Shown: positions 45,610 to 54,950, numbered from the stretch's first letter. The stretch is 64,000 nt of DNA from Paracoccus sp. JM45 (GCF_003590715.1 NZ_QQVY01000007.1:62001-126000), one strand, 5' to 3'. Notes: generated by a model not told the origin, from the letters alone. Numbers and translations: made by a program.

Positions 45610-46310
45610 GTCCAATCCCCTTCCAAAAGGGTGCGCGTTTCATCGACTGCAACCTGCCAGATGCGATGCATGTCTGTGTCGGGTTTCTGATAATGCCCGC
45701 CGTAATTACCGTCACCGATCAATGCGCGAACGCCTTGTGCGTTGCGATCCCGCAAGCGGTCGAAATCGACATAAGGTTTCTGTTCAGGCGGCACGGGGCG
45801 ACCTTCAAGCCGCGTCCATTGAAAATTCTCCATCCATGAGGCATGCGAGGCAACCGGATCGACGGCTTGGACCGCCGCCCATGTGCGGGGCGCACGCCAC
45901 CAGTCGTGGAAACGGCAGCGCGCGCCGTCACGGGCCTGCATCCATTCAGCACAGACCGGCTGGACAGGACTGTTGCCGCCATGACCGTTCACGATCAGAA
46001 TGCGGCGGAAGCCGGTATCATAGAGGCTGTCCAGAATGTCGCGGATCACGGTGGCATAGGTTGCCAGCTTGAGTGAGACCGTCCCCGGAAAAGCCATAAA
46101 ATAGGGCGTTAGCCCATAAGGGACTGCCGGAAAAACCGGAATGCCAAGTGGGGCGGCAGCATCCGTTGCGATTTTTTCGGACAGGATGGAATCAACCGAC
46201 AAGCTTAGGTGGGCGTGCTGTTCGGTGCTGCCCAAGGGCAAGATGCAGCGGTCGTCATATTCCAGATAGGCCTCGACCTCGAACCAGTTGCTGTCGGCGA
46301 TCTTCATCAT
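45606..46310 (-). CDS. Creatininase-family amidohydrolase
   Basis: 234 residues. Metal-binding pattern of the family: LPLGSTEQHAHLSLSVDS (Glu, His, Asp), GTVSLKLATYATVIRDIL, RRILIVNGHGGNSP and YGGHYQKPD. AAGGAG lies five bases before paired ATGs at 46310 and 46307. Family members hydrolyse cyclic amides such as creatinine or act as other amidases. With an imidase-like and an isoaspartyl-peptidase gene in the same operon, a cyclic or beta-linked amide substrate is likely. Confidence 0.88.
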   Translation of the reverse strand: MMKIADSNWFEVEAYLEYDDRCILPLGSTEQHAHLSLSVDSILSEKIATDAAAPLGIPVFPAVPYGLTPYFMAFPGTVSLKLATYATVIRDILDSLYDTGFRRILIVNGHGGNSPVQPVCAEWMQARDGARCRFHDWWRAPRTWAAVQAVDPVASHASWMENFQWTRLEGRPVPPEQKPYVDFDRLRDRNAQGVRALIGDGNYGGHYQKPDTDMHRIWQVAVDETRTLLEGDWT

Positions 46311-47308
46311 GTCTCTCCTTTTCCGGCGGCGCGGGCGCGCAGATTGTCCAGCGCAGGCAGCAATTGCGTGCGAACTGCGTGGCTGTCGGGGGTGTGGCGG
46401 TATTCGATTGCCGTCTGGTTTTCGCGAAGGTCGTGCTGCAGGTTCTCTGCGCCGGTGGCATAGATCACCACCTCGCAGTCACTTAACTGCATGTGCAGGT
46501 CGGGGGCGCAGCGCGGAATTGCGGTCACGCGACCCAGATGCGGGGCAAAGCGCGAAATTCCGGCCTTAAGCACGGTCAGGAAGTCGTCAAAATACGACAC
46601 CAGCAGCACTTTGGCATCGGGTTGCAGGCCGGCAAGGGCGATGCGCGTGGCCTCGTTCGGGATCATGATCATGCTGACATGCGGTGTGTCTGGAAACAGC
46701 CTTTCAGCCTGTGCGGAAAGAGTGCGGGGACAAAAGACTAGATCTGCCTGCGGAGGCGGCGCATCTGTCCGGTCGATGGTCCATGGCACCGCTGTATCCT
46801 GTTCCGACAGATAAGGCCGCAGATCGGCGGCATAGGCCTGCGTCGCGTCGCGGAATGTCCCCAGAACCAATATCCGCAAGGCGCGCGGTGCGGTATTTCC
46901 AGCCATGGTCACGCGAAATGCCACATCCTGCGCGGTCAGCCCCAATTCGCGTCCCGCTGCCACCAGCTCGGCGATTTGCTGTTCGAAGGCAACCAGTTGC
47001 TTGCTGCGGATGACGCAAGGAATTCCGCGATCGGTCACAAATGTGCCGGACCCGATCCGTCCTTCGATCTGGCCACGGTCCTGCAAGGTTGCAAAGACGT
47101 TACTGACGGTCACGGGCGATAACCCCAACGATCCGGCCAGTTTGCGCACGGAAGGCAGCTTGCTGCCGGGCGGAATATCCCCCGTCGCAATGCCATATTC
47201 CAGCGCCCCGCGCAGCTGCACAGAGACCGGAATAGAGGAAGACGCATCGATTGCCGCTGCGATACGGGCAAGTGCAGCATCAAGTCCAGAGATGGAATTA
47301 CTGTTCAT
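46307..47308 (-). CDS. GntR-family transcriptional regulator
   Basis: 333 residues from the ATG at 47308 (a GTG eight codons earlier is also open). N-terminal winged helix (about 20-90): IPVSVQLRGALEYGIATGDIPPGSKLPSVRKLAGSLGLSPVTVSNVFATLQDRGQIEGRIGSGTFV. The remainder (about 110-330) is not an aminotransferase domain; it reads like a periplasmic-binding-protein-type sensor (LVFCPRTLSAQAERLF, LLVSYFDDFLTVL). It is the first gene of the minus operon and divergent from the peptide transporter, so it probably controls both. Confidence 0.88.
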   Translation of the reverse strand: MNSNSISGLDAALARIAAAIDASSSIPVSVQLRGALEYGIATGDIPPGSKLPSVRKLAGSLGLSPVTVSNVFATLQDRGQIEGRIGSGTFVTDRGIPCVIRSKQLVAFEQQIAELVAAGRELGLTAQDVAFRVTMAGNTAPRALRILVLGTFRDATQAYAADLRPYLSEQDTAVPWTIDRTDAPPPQADLVFCPRTLSAQAERLFPDTPHVSMIMIPNEATRIALAGLQPDAKVLLVSYFDDFLTVLKAGISRFAPHLGRVTAIPRCAPDLHMQLSDCEVVIYATGAENLQHDLRENQTAIEYRHTPDSHAVRTQLLPALDNLRARAAGKGET

Positions 47309-47492
47309 AACAGTATCAATGCAACATAACACTTATTGGCTCAAGACTAATTCTACATAGAAAAATGCCGCGGGACTTGGTCAATATTTGCGCGAATTCT
47401 GTAATAATCATAAATTAATCATCAAAATTACTTGACCGTTAAAAATTCGACCGCCTAGTGTTACAGCTAATAATAACAGGTGAGGTTCGGAA
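47309..47492. promoter_or_regulatory. Divergent promoter region of GntR operon and peptide-transporter operon
   Basis: 184 AT-rich bases. TTGACC at 47432-47437 could be a -35 box for the + operon, with only a weak -10 (TAGTGT, 47456-47461) 18 bases on. ATAACA-type hexamers recur near 47306, 47326 and 47474, and GTGTTA at 47458; these could be half-sites for the GntR protein. Confidence 0.3.
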
Positions 47493-49064
47493 ATGTTGAA
47501 ACATGCTTTGCAGTCGGGAATCGCGGCCATCGCCCTTCTGGCCGCTGCGCCATCCGTCATGGCGCAGGATCTGATGATCGGACTGCGCGCTGGTCCGGAT
47601 TCCATCGACCCGCATTGGTCCACTTTGGGCAGTCAGGCCGAAGCCCTGCGCCACGTCTTCGACACATTGGTCGACGTCGATGAAACGCTGCAACTCAAGC
47701 CCGGTCTGGCGGTCAGCTGGACCCCGCTGGATAACACGACGTGGGAATTCAAGTTGCGCGAAGGCGTGACGTTCCATGACGGCACCCCGTTCACCGCCGA
47801 AGACGTCAAATTCTCGATCGAGCGTATTCCGGAAGTGACCGGTCCGATGCCGATGACGCTTTATACCAAATACGTCGATACGGTCGAAGTCGTCGATGAC
47901 TTCACTTTGCACATCAAGACCAAAGGCATGGCACCGTCGCTGCCCAACGACTTTACCCGCCTGTTTGTCGTGCCATCCGAAACCGGCATGGACGCCCGTA
48001 ACGAGGAATTCAATTCGGGCGAAAAGGCCATCGGCACCGGCCCTTATAAATTTGTCAGCTGGCAGCCCAAGGGCGATCTGGTGGTCGAACGTTATGACGA
48101 TTACTGGGGCGAAACATCGGCGTGGGAAAAAGTGACCCGTCGTGAAATTCCCGATGATGCGGCGCGGGTTGCTGCGCTGAAATCGGGGCAGGTCGATCTG
48201 ATCAACTATGTCCCTGCCACCGATTATCTGTCGATGCAGGGGGACAGCAGTCTGGATACTTTCGTGTCGGACTCGATCTATATCCTGAACATCGCGCCTT
48301 CGGTCAAGGATGAGGAACCCCAGCCCATCAAGGTCAATGGCAAGGAGGTCGAGGGCAACCCCCTGCAGGATCTGCGCGTCCGCAAGGCACTGGATCTGGC
48401 GATCAACCGCGATGTGCTGGTCAATGTCGTGCTTGAAGGTCTGGGAACCCCTGCCAACCAGCTGATGCCCGAAGGGTTCTTCGGTTATTCGGCCAATATC
48501 CCCACGCCGGAATATAATATCGACGAAGCCAAGGAACTGCTGACGGAAGCCGGCTATCCCGACGGGTTCGAGATTGATTTCACCTGCACCAACAACCGCG
48601 TGCCCGGCGACGCCGTCGTCTGCGAGGCTTTGGCACAGATGTGGTCCCGCCTTGGTCTGACGGTCAACGCACAGGCCCTGAACGGCACCGTCTATTTCCC
48701 CGCCGCCGCGCGCGAGGAATACACCATGACGATGTCCGCATGGGGAACCCTGACGGGTGAGGCTGCCTATACCTATGGCGCGCTGGTCCACACCAAGGAC
48801 GCTGAAAAGGGCTTTGGCAACTTCAACCGCTCGGGCTATTCGAACCCTGAATTCGACAAGTTGTTCGGCGAAGGCAGCCAGACGCTGGACGAAGAAGGCC
48901 GCCGCAAGCTGTATGAACAGGCCTCCGAGGTGGCGATGGAAGATCGTGCCCTGATCCCGACCGTCATTCTGCAAAGTGTCTGGGCAGCCAAAGCCGGTGA
49001 ATACGAATTCACCCCGCGCACCGATCAGGAAACCCGCGCTTACGCGATCACGCCCAAGGGCTGA
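47493..49064 (+). CDS. ABC transporter substrate-binding protein, peptide/nickel type (DppA/OppA family 5)
   Basis: 523 residues with signal peptide MLKHALQSGIAAIALLAAAPSVMAQD. Family 5 features: PDSIDPHWSTLGSQAEALRHVFDTLV, WEFKLREGVTFHDGTPFTAEDVKFSIER and GTGPYKFVSWQPKGDLVVERYDDYWG. It starts the operon and is separated from the permease genes by 82 bp holding two stem-loops, which would allow it to be made in excess. Ligand probably a short or modified peptide, given the peptidases on both sides. Confidence 0.93.
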   Translation: MLKHALQSGIAAIALLAAAPSVMAQDLMIGLRAGPDSIDPHWSTLGSQAEALRHVFDTLVDVDETLQLKPGLAVSWTPLDNTTWEFKLREGVTFHDGTPFTAEDVKFSIERIPEVTGPMPMTLYTKYVDTVEVVDDFTLHIKTKGMAPSLPNDFTRLFVVPSETGMDARNEEFNSGEKAIGTGPYKFVSWQPKGDLVVERYDDYWGETSAWEKVTRREIPDDAARVAALKSGQVDLINYVPATDYLSMQGDSSLDTFVSDSIYILNIAPSVKDEEPQPIKVNGKEVEGNPLQDLRVRKALDLAINRDVLVNVVLEGLGTPANQLMPEGFFGYSANIPTPEYNIDEAKELLTEAGYPDGFEIDFTCTNNRVPGDAVVCEALAQMWSRLGLTVNAQALNGTVYFPAAAREEYTMTMSAWGTLTGEAAYTYGALVHTKDAEKGFGNFNRSGYSNPEFDKLFGEGSQTLDEEGRRKLYEQASEVAMEDRALIPTVILQSVWAAKAGEYEFTPRTDQETRAYAITPKG

Positions 49065-49076
49065 TCCGATGCACCG

Positions 49077-49124
49077 GTCGCGGGGCGCATCGTCCCGCGA
49101 CACTGCCATGCCGCAAAAGGCATG
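49077..49124 (+). other. Two tandem stem-loops between binding-protein and permease genes
   Basis: GTCGCGGG (49077-49084) pairs with CCCGCGAC (49094-49101), and CATGCC (49107-49112) with GGCATG (49119-49124). Neither is followed by a T-run, so they look like mRNA-stabilising or processing hairpins rather than a full terminator. Confidence 0.6.
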
Positions 49125-49146
49125 ACGCACGAAACGAGAGGTTTTG

Positions 49147-50121
49147 ATGTTAGGCTATCTTGTCGGCAGACTGTCACAGGCGGTGGTGGTGGTGTTTGTC
49201 ATGTCGGTCATTGTGTTTGTCGGCGTTTACGCCATCGGCAATCCGATCGATGTGATGATCGACCCCGGCGCGACACAGGAAATCCGTGAAAACCTGATCC
49301 GGCAATACGGGTTGGACCTGCCGTTGTGGCAACAGTATTTCACCTTTGTCGGCAATGTGTTTCAAGGCGATCTTGGACGGTCGATGGTCTATAACATCTC
49401 GGTCACGTCGTTGGTCTTCTCGCGGCTGCCGGCGACGGTCGAACTGGTCATGGTGTCGGTCTGTATCGCGACGATCATCGGCATTCCGGCGGGTCTCTAT
49501 GCCGGATACAAACCCGACAGCATTGCCGCCAAGCTGATCATGGCGTTGTCTGTCTTGGGATTTTCCGTGCCGACCTTCTGGATCGGCATGCTGCTGATCA
49601 TGGGGTTCGCGGTCAATCTGGGCTGGCTGCCGTCTGGCGGTCGAGGCGAGGTCGCGCAGTTTTTGTGGTTCAAAACCTCGCTGGCCACGGGGGATGGCTG
49701 GGCGCATGTGATCATGCCCGCGGTCAACCTGTCGCTGTTCAAGATGGGCCTGATGATCCGCCTGACCCGCGCCGGTATGGTCGAGGCGATGGGCGCCGAA
49801 TATGTCCGCTTTGCCCGCGCCCAAGGGCTGCCCGACCGGCAGATCGTTTTCGGTCATATCCTGCGGAACATCTCGATCCCGATCATCACGGTTTTCGGTC
49901 TGGAACTTGGGTCAACGTTGGCCTTCGCCGTCGTTACCGAAACGGTCTTCAACTGGCCGGGCGTTGGCAAGCTGATCATCGACAGCATTCTACAACTGGA
50001 TCGCCCTGTCATGGTGTCCTATCTGGTCATGGTCGTTCTGCTGTTCGTCCTGATCAATCTGGCAGTCGATCTGATTTATGCCCGCCTTGATCCGCGTGTC
50101 CGCCTGAAAGGAGGCTCGTGA
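49147..50121 (+). CDS. ABC transporter permease, DppB type
   Basis: 324 residues from the ATG at 49147 (GAGAGG upstream; a TTG one codon earlier is unlikely). Six membrane helices, N-terminal helix LVGRLSQAVVVVFVMSVIVFV, conserved RQYGLDLPLWQQY, and EAA loop EYVRFARAQGLPDRQIVFGHILRN. Partner of the next gene in forming the inner-membrane channel. Confidence 0.93.
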   Translation: MLGYLVGRLSQAVVVVFVMSVIVFVGVYAIGNPIDVMIDPGATQEIRENLIRQYGLDLPLWQQYFTFVGNVFQGDLGRSMVYNISVTSLVFSRLPATVELVMVSVCIATIIGIPAGLYAGYKPDSIAAKLIMALSVLGFSVPTFWIGMLLIMGFAVNLGWLPSGGRGEVAQFLWFKTSLATGDGWAHVIMPAVNLSLFKMGLMIRLTRAGMVEAMGAEYVRFARAQGLPDRQIVFGHILRNISIPIITVFGLELGSTLAFAVVTETVFNWPGVGKLIIDSILQLDRPVMVSYLVMVVLLFVLINLAVDLIYARLDPRVRLKGGS

Positions 50122-51032
50122 TGGTTGATGTGACTGTCCAGACACCGCCGGTGGAAACGCGTGCGGTGCGCCTGCGCCATTTCTGGTCGGATTATCGCCG
50201 GTCTTGGGTGGCGGTCTTGGCTTTGGCCATCATTACCACGCTGGTCCTTGCATCATTCGGCGCGCCGTTTCTTGTGCCGCAGAACCCCTATGATCTGGCG
50301 CAGCTGGATTGGGCCGATGCGTTTTTGCGCCCCGGCCAGACCGGTTCGGGCGGTTATGTGCATCTGCTGGGGACCGATAATGCGGGCCGCGATATGCTGT
50401 CGGCCATTCTTTATGGTCTGCGGACCAGCTTTGTAATCGGCATCACCGCCGGTATTCTGGCGTTGATCCTCGGGATCAGCATCGGGTTGACCGCGGCCTA
50501 TTTCGGTGGCCGGATCGAGGCGCTTTTGATGAGGATCGTTGATCTGCAATTGTCGATGCCCGCGATCCTTCTGGCACTGGTGATGGCGGCGATGCTGGGG
50601 CAGGGCGTTCCACAGATTGTGCTGGCACTGGTCGTCGCACAATACGCCTATTTCGCACGGACTACGCATGGCGCCGCATCGGTTGAACGCCGTAAGGATT
50701 ATATCGAGGCTGCGCGTTCCACCCCGCTGCCTACCCGTCGTATCCTGTTCAAGCATCTGCTGCCAAATGTGCTGCCACCGCTGATTGTGGTGGCAACGGT
50801 GCAGGTCGCCAGCGCGATCTCGCTTGAGGCGACGTTGTCGTTTCTGGGTGTCGGCCTGCCACTGACGGAACCGTCGCTGGGATCGCTTATTTCCAACGGG
50901 TTCAAATATATCCATGCGGGCCGGTCGTGGCTGTCCATCTATCCGGGTATTTTCCTGATGGTCACGGTTGTGGCAATCAATCTGGTCGGCGATCAGGTCA
51001 GAACCGTTATCGATCCAAGGAACAGCCGATGA
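50121..51032 (+). CDS. ABC transporter permease, DppC type
   Basis: 303 residues from the ATG at 50121, with AGGAGG six bases upstream and TGATG overlap with the DppB-type gene. Cytoplasmic N-terminus, then six helices. LLGTDNAGRDMLSAILYGLRTSFVIG and EAA loop DYIEAARSTPLPTRRILFKHLLPN are DppC signatures. Confidence 0.93.
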   Translation: MVDVTVQTPPVETRAVRLRHFWSDYRRSWVAVLALAIITTLVLASFGAPFLVPQNPYDLAQLDWADAFLRPGQTGSGGYVHLLGTDNAGRDMLSAILYGLRTSFVIGITAGILALILGISIGLTAAYFGGRIEALLMRIVDLQLSMPAILLALVMAAMLGQGVPQIVLALVVAQYAYFARTTHGAASVERRKDYIEAARSTPLPTRRILFKHLLPNVLPPLIVVATVQVASAISLEATLSFLGVGLPLTEPSLGSLISNGFKYIHAGRSWLSIYPGIFLMVTVVAINLVGDQVRTVIDPRNSR

Positions 51033-51994
51033 CAGCAGCACTTGAGGTCAAAGGCCTGACCACGCGTTTCGAAACCCGCGCGGGTCATGTTACGGCGGTA
51101 AATGGTGTCAGCTTTGCCGTTCAACCGGGTCGCATTCTGGGGCTGGTGGGTGAAAGCGGATCGGGCAAATCCGTGACCGGTTTTTCAATCCTCGGGCTGA
51201 TCGACGCGCCGGGTCAGGTGACGGCGGGGGCCGTTCTGGTAGATGGTATCGACCTGCGCCAGTTGTCGGATGATGATCTGCGGAAAATGCGCGGCAGCAA
51301 GGTCGCCATGGTGTTTCAGGACCCGATGATGACGCTGAACCCTGTGCTGCGCGTCGGTGACCAGATGGTCATGGCCGTGCGCGTCCATCGCGCCATGTCG
51401 AAATCCCAAGCGCTGGATCATGCCCGCAAGGCGCTGGAGATTGTCGGCATCCCGTCGCCCGCCGAACGCCTGCGGGCCTATCCGCACCAGCTGTCCGGCG
51501 GTATGCGCCAAAGGGTGGCCATCGCCATGGCATTGTTGCACAGCCCGTCCGTGATCATCGCGGATGAAGCGACGACCGCGCTGGATGTGTCGATCCAGGG
51601 CCAAATTCTGGCCGAGGTCCGCGATCTGGCCGATACAACCGGCGCGGCAATTGTCTGGATCACCCATGATCTGGCCGTCGTCTCCAGCTTGGCTGACGAC
51701 ATTTGCGTTATGTACGCGGGCCGGATTGTCGAACGCGGCACGGCGGATCAGGTCATCGGGCATCCACGTCACCCCTATACACAGGGGCTGCTGGATTCGA
51801 TCCCCGCGCTGCACGAACCGGGGCAGAAGCTGCCGCAGATCCCCGGTTCGACCCCGCAACTGTCGCGTCTGCCGCAGGGCTGTGCGTTCCGGCCCCGTTG
51901 CCCCCGCGCGACCGACCTGTGCCGCACCGATCCACCGCTGGACATCCGCGACGAACAGGCCGTCCTGTGCCACCATCCGCTGGAGCGCAAATGA
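51029..51994 (+). CDS. ABC transporter ATP-binding protein, DppD/OppD type
   Basis: 321 residues from the ATG at 51029 (ATGA overlap). Walker A GESGSGKS, Q-loop MVFQDPMMTLNPV, signature [15 protein letters not shown], Walker B VIIADEATTALD, switch ITHDLAVV. The C-terminal oligopeptide domain has the four-cysteine-type motif CAFRPRCPRATDLC...VLCHHP, which binds an iron-sulfur cluster in this family. Confidence 0.94.
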   Translation: MTAALEVKGLTTRFETRAGHVTAVNGVSFAVQPGRILGLVGESGSGKSVTGFSILGLIDAPGQVTAGAVLVDGIDLRQLSDDDLRKMRGSKVAMVFQDPMMTLNPVLRVGDQMVMAVRVHRAMSKSQALDHARKALEIVGIPSPAERLRAYPHQLSGGMRQRVAIAMALLHSPSVIIADEATTALDVSIQGQILAEVRDLADTTGAAIVWITHDLAVVSSLADDICVMYAGRIVERGTADQVIGHPRHPYTQGLLDSIPALHEPGQKLPQIPGSTPQLSRLPQGCAFRPRCPRATDLCRTDPPLDIRDEQAVLCHHPLERK

Positions 51995-53013
51995 CCGATC
52001 CGATCCTGAAAATCGACGCCGTCTCCAAACGGTTCACCCGCATGCCCGGGCTTGCAGAACGCATGATCGGCAAATTTACCGGCGGGGGGAAACCTGTTGT
52101 CGTCCATGCCCTGTCAGATGTCTCGCTTCAGGTGATGAAGGGTGAGGTTCTGGGTGTTGTCGGTGAATCCGGCTGTGGTAAATCCACACTCGGGCGGGTC
52201 GTGGCGGGCATCCATGCGCCCAGTTCCGGCAGTGTGACATTGAACGGCCAGCCGATCGCGGATCAGCGGGGCGGCAATATCCACAAGCGGACAACACAGG
52301 TCCAGATGATCCATCAGGACCCTTTCGCCAGCCTGAACCCGCGTATGAAGGTCGGTGAAACGCTGGCAGAAGGTCCGCGCCACCATGACATCATCCCCGC
52401 CCGCGACGTGCAGGCCCGCATCCGCGAATTGCTGGAACAGGTCGGGCTGGAGGGGGCCTATGCCGACCGTCTGCCGCATCAGTTTTCCGGCGGCCAGCGT
52501 CAGCGTGTTGCCATTGCCCGCGCCTTGGCCATGCAGCCCGAGGTGCTGGTTCTGGACGAAGCCGTCGCCTCGCTTGATGTGTCCATTCAGGCGCAGGTGC
52601 TGAACCTGTTCATGGATCTGCGCCGCGATCTGGGGCTGACGGCGATGTTTATCAGCCATGACCTGTCTGTCGTGCGCCACGTCTGTGACCGCGTTGCCAT
52701 CATGTATCTGGGGCGGCTGGTCGAGCTGGCTCCTGCGGACCGGCTGTATGCCGATCCGCGCCACCCGTATACGCGGGCGTTGTTTGCATCGGTGCCCACC
52801 GTGGGCACGGGCAGGGGCCGGTTCGAGACGATCAAGGGCGAGATCCCGTCCCCCATCGACCCGCCCTCTGGCTGTGCGTTTCACCCGCGCTGCCCTTTTG
52901 CCGGTCCCCGCTGCCTTGTGCAGGTGCCCGAACTGGGCGCCCTGGGGCAGGGCCGGACTGTGGCCTGCCATCTGAACGATGGTGGTGTGGAATTGCAAAA
53001 AGGGGCCGCGTGA
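51991..53013 (+). CDS. ABC transporter ATP-binding protein, DppF/OppF type
   Basis: 340 residues from the ATG at 51991 (ATGA overlap). Walker [11 protein letters not shown]-loop MIHQDPFASLNPR, signature [15 protein letters not shown], Walker B VLVLDEAVASLD, switch ISHDLSVV. C-terminal CAFHPRCPFAGPRC...ACHL motif as in the partner subunit. A linker of about 15 extra residues before Walker A (ERMIGKFTGGGKPVVV) is typical of OppF-like chains. Confidence 0.94.
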   Translation: MTDPILKIDAVSKRFTRMPGLAERMIGKFTGGGKPVVVHALSDVSLQVMKGEVLGVVGESGCGKSTLGRVVAGIHAPSSGSVTLNGQPIADQRGGNIHKRTTQVQMIHQDPFASLNPRMKVGETLAEGPRHHDIIPARDVQARIRELLEQVGLEGAYADRLPHQFSGGQRQRVAIARALAMQPEVLVLDEAVASLDVSIQAQVLNLFMDLRRDLGLTAMFISHDLSVVRHVCDRVAIMYLGRLVELAPADRLYADPRHPYTRALFASVPTVGTGRGRFETIKGEIPSPIDPPSGCAFHPRCPFAGPRCLVQVPELGALGQGRTVACHLNDGGVELQKGAA

Positions 53014-54482
53014 TGACCGAACTGGCGATGCGTGTGGGACGTCTGAATGACGTCCTGTGTACGGTGAATATATTGAACTGGGACGCACGTACCCAGATGG
53101 CGGCGGGCGGTGCGGAAACCCGTGGTCAGCAGATCGCCACGCTGATGGGCATTGCACGGCAGATGATCCTTGACCCCGCGATGCAGGCGGCGGTCGATGC
53201 GGCGGGGGGTGATCCCGCAGGGCTGGCCGTGCGTCAGGCCATCGACCATCACCGGCGTCTGCCTGCCGAATTGCTGCAGGCCAAGGCGGAACATGCGACC
53301 GTTGCAGGTGCCGCTTGGGCCAAAGCACGGTCGCAGAGCGATTTTACCATCTTCCAACCGCATCTGGAAAAGGTTGTGGCGCTGGCCCGCCAGACTGCTG
53401 ATGCCTTGGGCTATGACGGGCATCCCTATGATCCGATGGTCCAGATCTTCGAGCCTGAAGAAACCGCTGCCAGTCTGACAGGATTGTTCGACCGCTTACG
53501 TGCAGGTATTTTGCCCGTTCTGGAGAAGGCCCGTGGCCGACACCTGCCGCGCACCGATTTCCTGTATCGCGATTATGACCCGCAGGTTCAGAAACGCTTT
53601 GTCGCCGATACAGCAGCTGCGCTTGGCTACGACTTTGATCGTGGGCGCATGGACACCGCCGTCCACCCGTTCGAGGTCAGCTTTACCCGCAACGATGTCC
53701 GCATCACCTCGCGTTGGCCGCGCAACTACCTTTCGATGGCCATCTTCGGTTCCATCCACGAGGTAGGACACGCCCTCTACGAACAGGGCGTCGATCCGGT
53801 CCATACGCGCGGGGCATTTGCCACCGATATGATCGGGCTGTATGCCGTAGGCGGCACCAGCTTCGGGATGCATGAAAGCCAGTCACGCCTGCTGGAAAAC
53901 CACGTCGGGCGCAGTCCTGCCTTTTGGCAGGTTCATTTTCCCCGCCTGCGCGACAGCTTCCCTGACCAGCTGGCGGATGTCACAGCCGAAGAATTCATCG
54001 CCGCTATCAACCGCGTCGAACCTGGCCCCATCCGCGTCGAGGCGGACGAACTGACTTATGATTTGCATATCATGTTGCGCGTGCGGATTGAAATGGCCCT
54101 GATGGAGGGCAGTCTTCAGGTCGCCGATATTCCCGAAGCGTGGAACAGCGCCATGAAAAGCGATCTGGGCATTACCATAATGGATGACGCACAGGGCTGT
54201 CTGCAGGATGTCCATTGGTCGTCGGGCTATATCGGGTCCTTTCCGACCTATACCATCGGCAATGCCACCGCGGCGCAGTTGATGCAGCATTTCGATGCCA
54301 CAAAGCCCGCCATCCGACAGGCATTGGGCAACGCAGACACTGGTCCGTTACGGAATGCATTGCAGGACGCCGTTTGGCAACACGGCAGGTCACGATCCCG
54401 AACCGATATTCTGGGGCGCCTCGGGTTAAAGGCAAATGATCCAAACGCTTATCTGGCGTATTTAACGCAAAAGTTTAGCTAG
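53013..54482 (+). CDS. M32-family carboxypeptidase (Taq type)
   Basis: 489 residues from the ATG at 53013, sharing a base with the ATPase stop (TGATG). Zinc site H249-E250-x-x-H253 in SIHEVGHALYEQG, with downstream MHESQSRLLENHVGRS carrying the third ligand. N-terminal VLCTVNILNWDARTQMAAGG is an M32 hallmark. A cytosolic metallocarboxypeptidase coupled to the importer genes implies that imported peptides are trimmed from the C-terminus. Confidence 0.94.
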   Translation: MTELAMRVGRLNDVLCTVNILNWDARTQMAAGGAETRGQQIATLMGIARQMILDPAMQAAVDAAGGDPAGLAVRQAIDHHRRLPAELLQAKAEHATVAGAAWAKARSQSDFTIFQPHLEKVVALARQTADALGYDGHPYDPMVQIFEPEETAASLTGLFDRLRAGILPVLEKARGRHLPRTDFLYRDYDPQVQKRFVADTAAALGYDFDRGRMDTAVHPFEVSFTRNDVRITSRWPRNYLSMAIFGSIHEVGHALYEQGVDPVHTRGAFATDMIGLYAVGGTSFGMHESQSRLLENHVGRSPAFWQVHFPRLRDSFPDQLADVTAEEFIAAINRVEPGPIRVEADELTYDLHIMLRVRIEMALMEGSLQVADIPEAWNSAMKSDLGITIMDDAQGCLQDVHWSSGYIGSFPTYTIGNATAAQLMQHFDATKPAIRQALGNADTGPLRNALQDAVWQHGRSRSRTDILGRLGLKANDPNAYLAYLTQKFS

Positions 54483-54950
54483 TCCTAACCCCACACGTCC
54501 CGCAGACATATATTCAAACGCATGCACAGCAATCGCGTGCGCGTTTTTCAGGCATTGTGGCGATGCGTGTACATATCATCTGCAGGATCATGCAAATGTG
54601 AAATGTAGGACGCAGGCTGGTTTTTGGAAATATCATATCTGCGGTTTTCAGGACGGCACCGAAGGGACTTCGTTACCGCACTGATATGACGGCTTATAAT
54701 TTGCCGCATAGTCCGTAAACCTTCGTTATCTTCTTTTAAAAGCGACCGCACAGGCGCATATATTTTGCGTTAATATACGACTAGTATACTAGTAATGAAT
54801 TGGGTATCTCGGTTCTGACGGAGGTCGAATCGTATCGTCGGGCCATATTCAGGCCCATCGAACGCGATCGCATTGCAAAAGCCCCCACTCCGCAGGCCCG
54901 TTTTATTACAGCGGCGCGTGCGTATCGGGATGGTCGAGGGAGAACAGACT
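54483..54950. other. 468-bp gap upstream of the second sodium/solute symporter
   Basis: AT-rich compared with its neighbours and apparently non-coding. It holds a 14-bp palindrome (54780-54793) near 54790 and presumably the symporter promoter. A 67-codon minus-strand ORF (54548-54751) starts with GTG and has no ribosome-binding site, so I do not call it a gene. No terminator hairpin with a T-run was found after the carboxypeptidase. Confidence 0.5.
54780..54793. promoter_or_regulatory. 14-bp perfect palindrome upstream of symporter
   Basis: ACTAGTATACTAGT, with a GTATAC core of the kind bound by many FadR-subfamily GntR regulators, 157 bp before the symporter GTG. No dedicated regulator is adjacent. 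Confidence 0.4.

Noticed and set aside
54548-54751. 67-codon minus-strand ORF in the gap before the second symporter
   Set aside because: GTG start without a ribosome-binding site, no recognisable family and placed in AT-rich promoter-like DNA.
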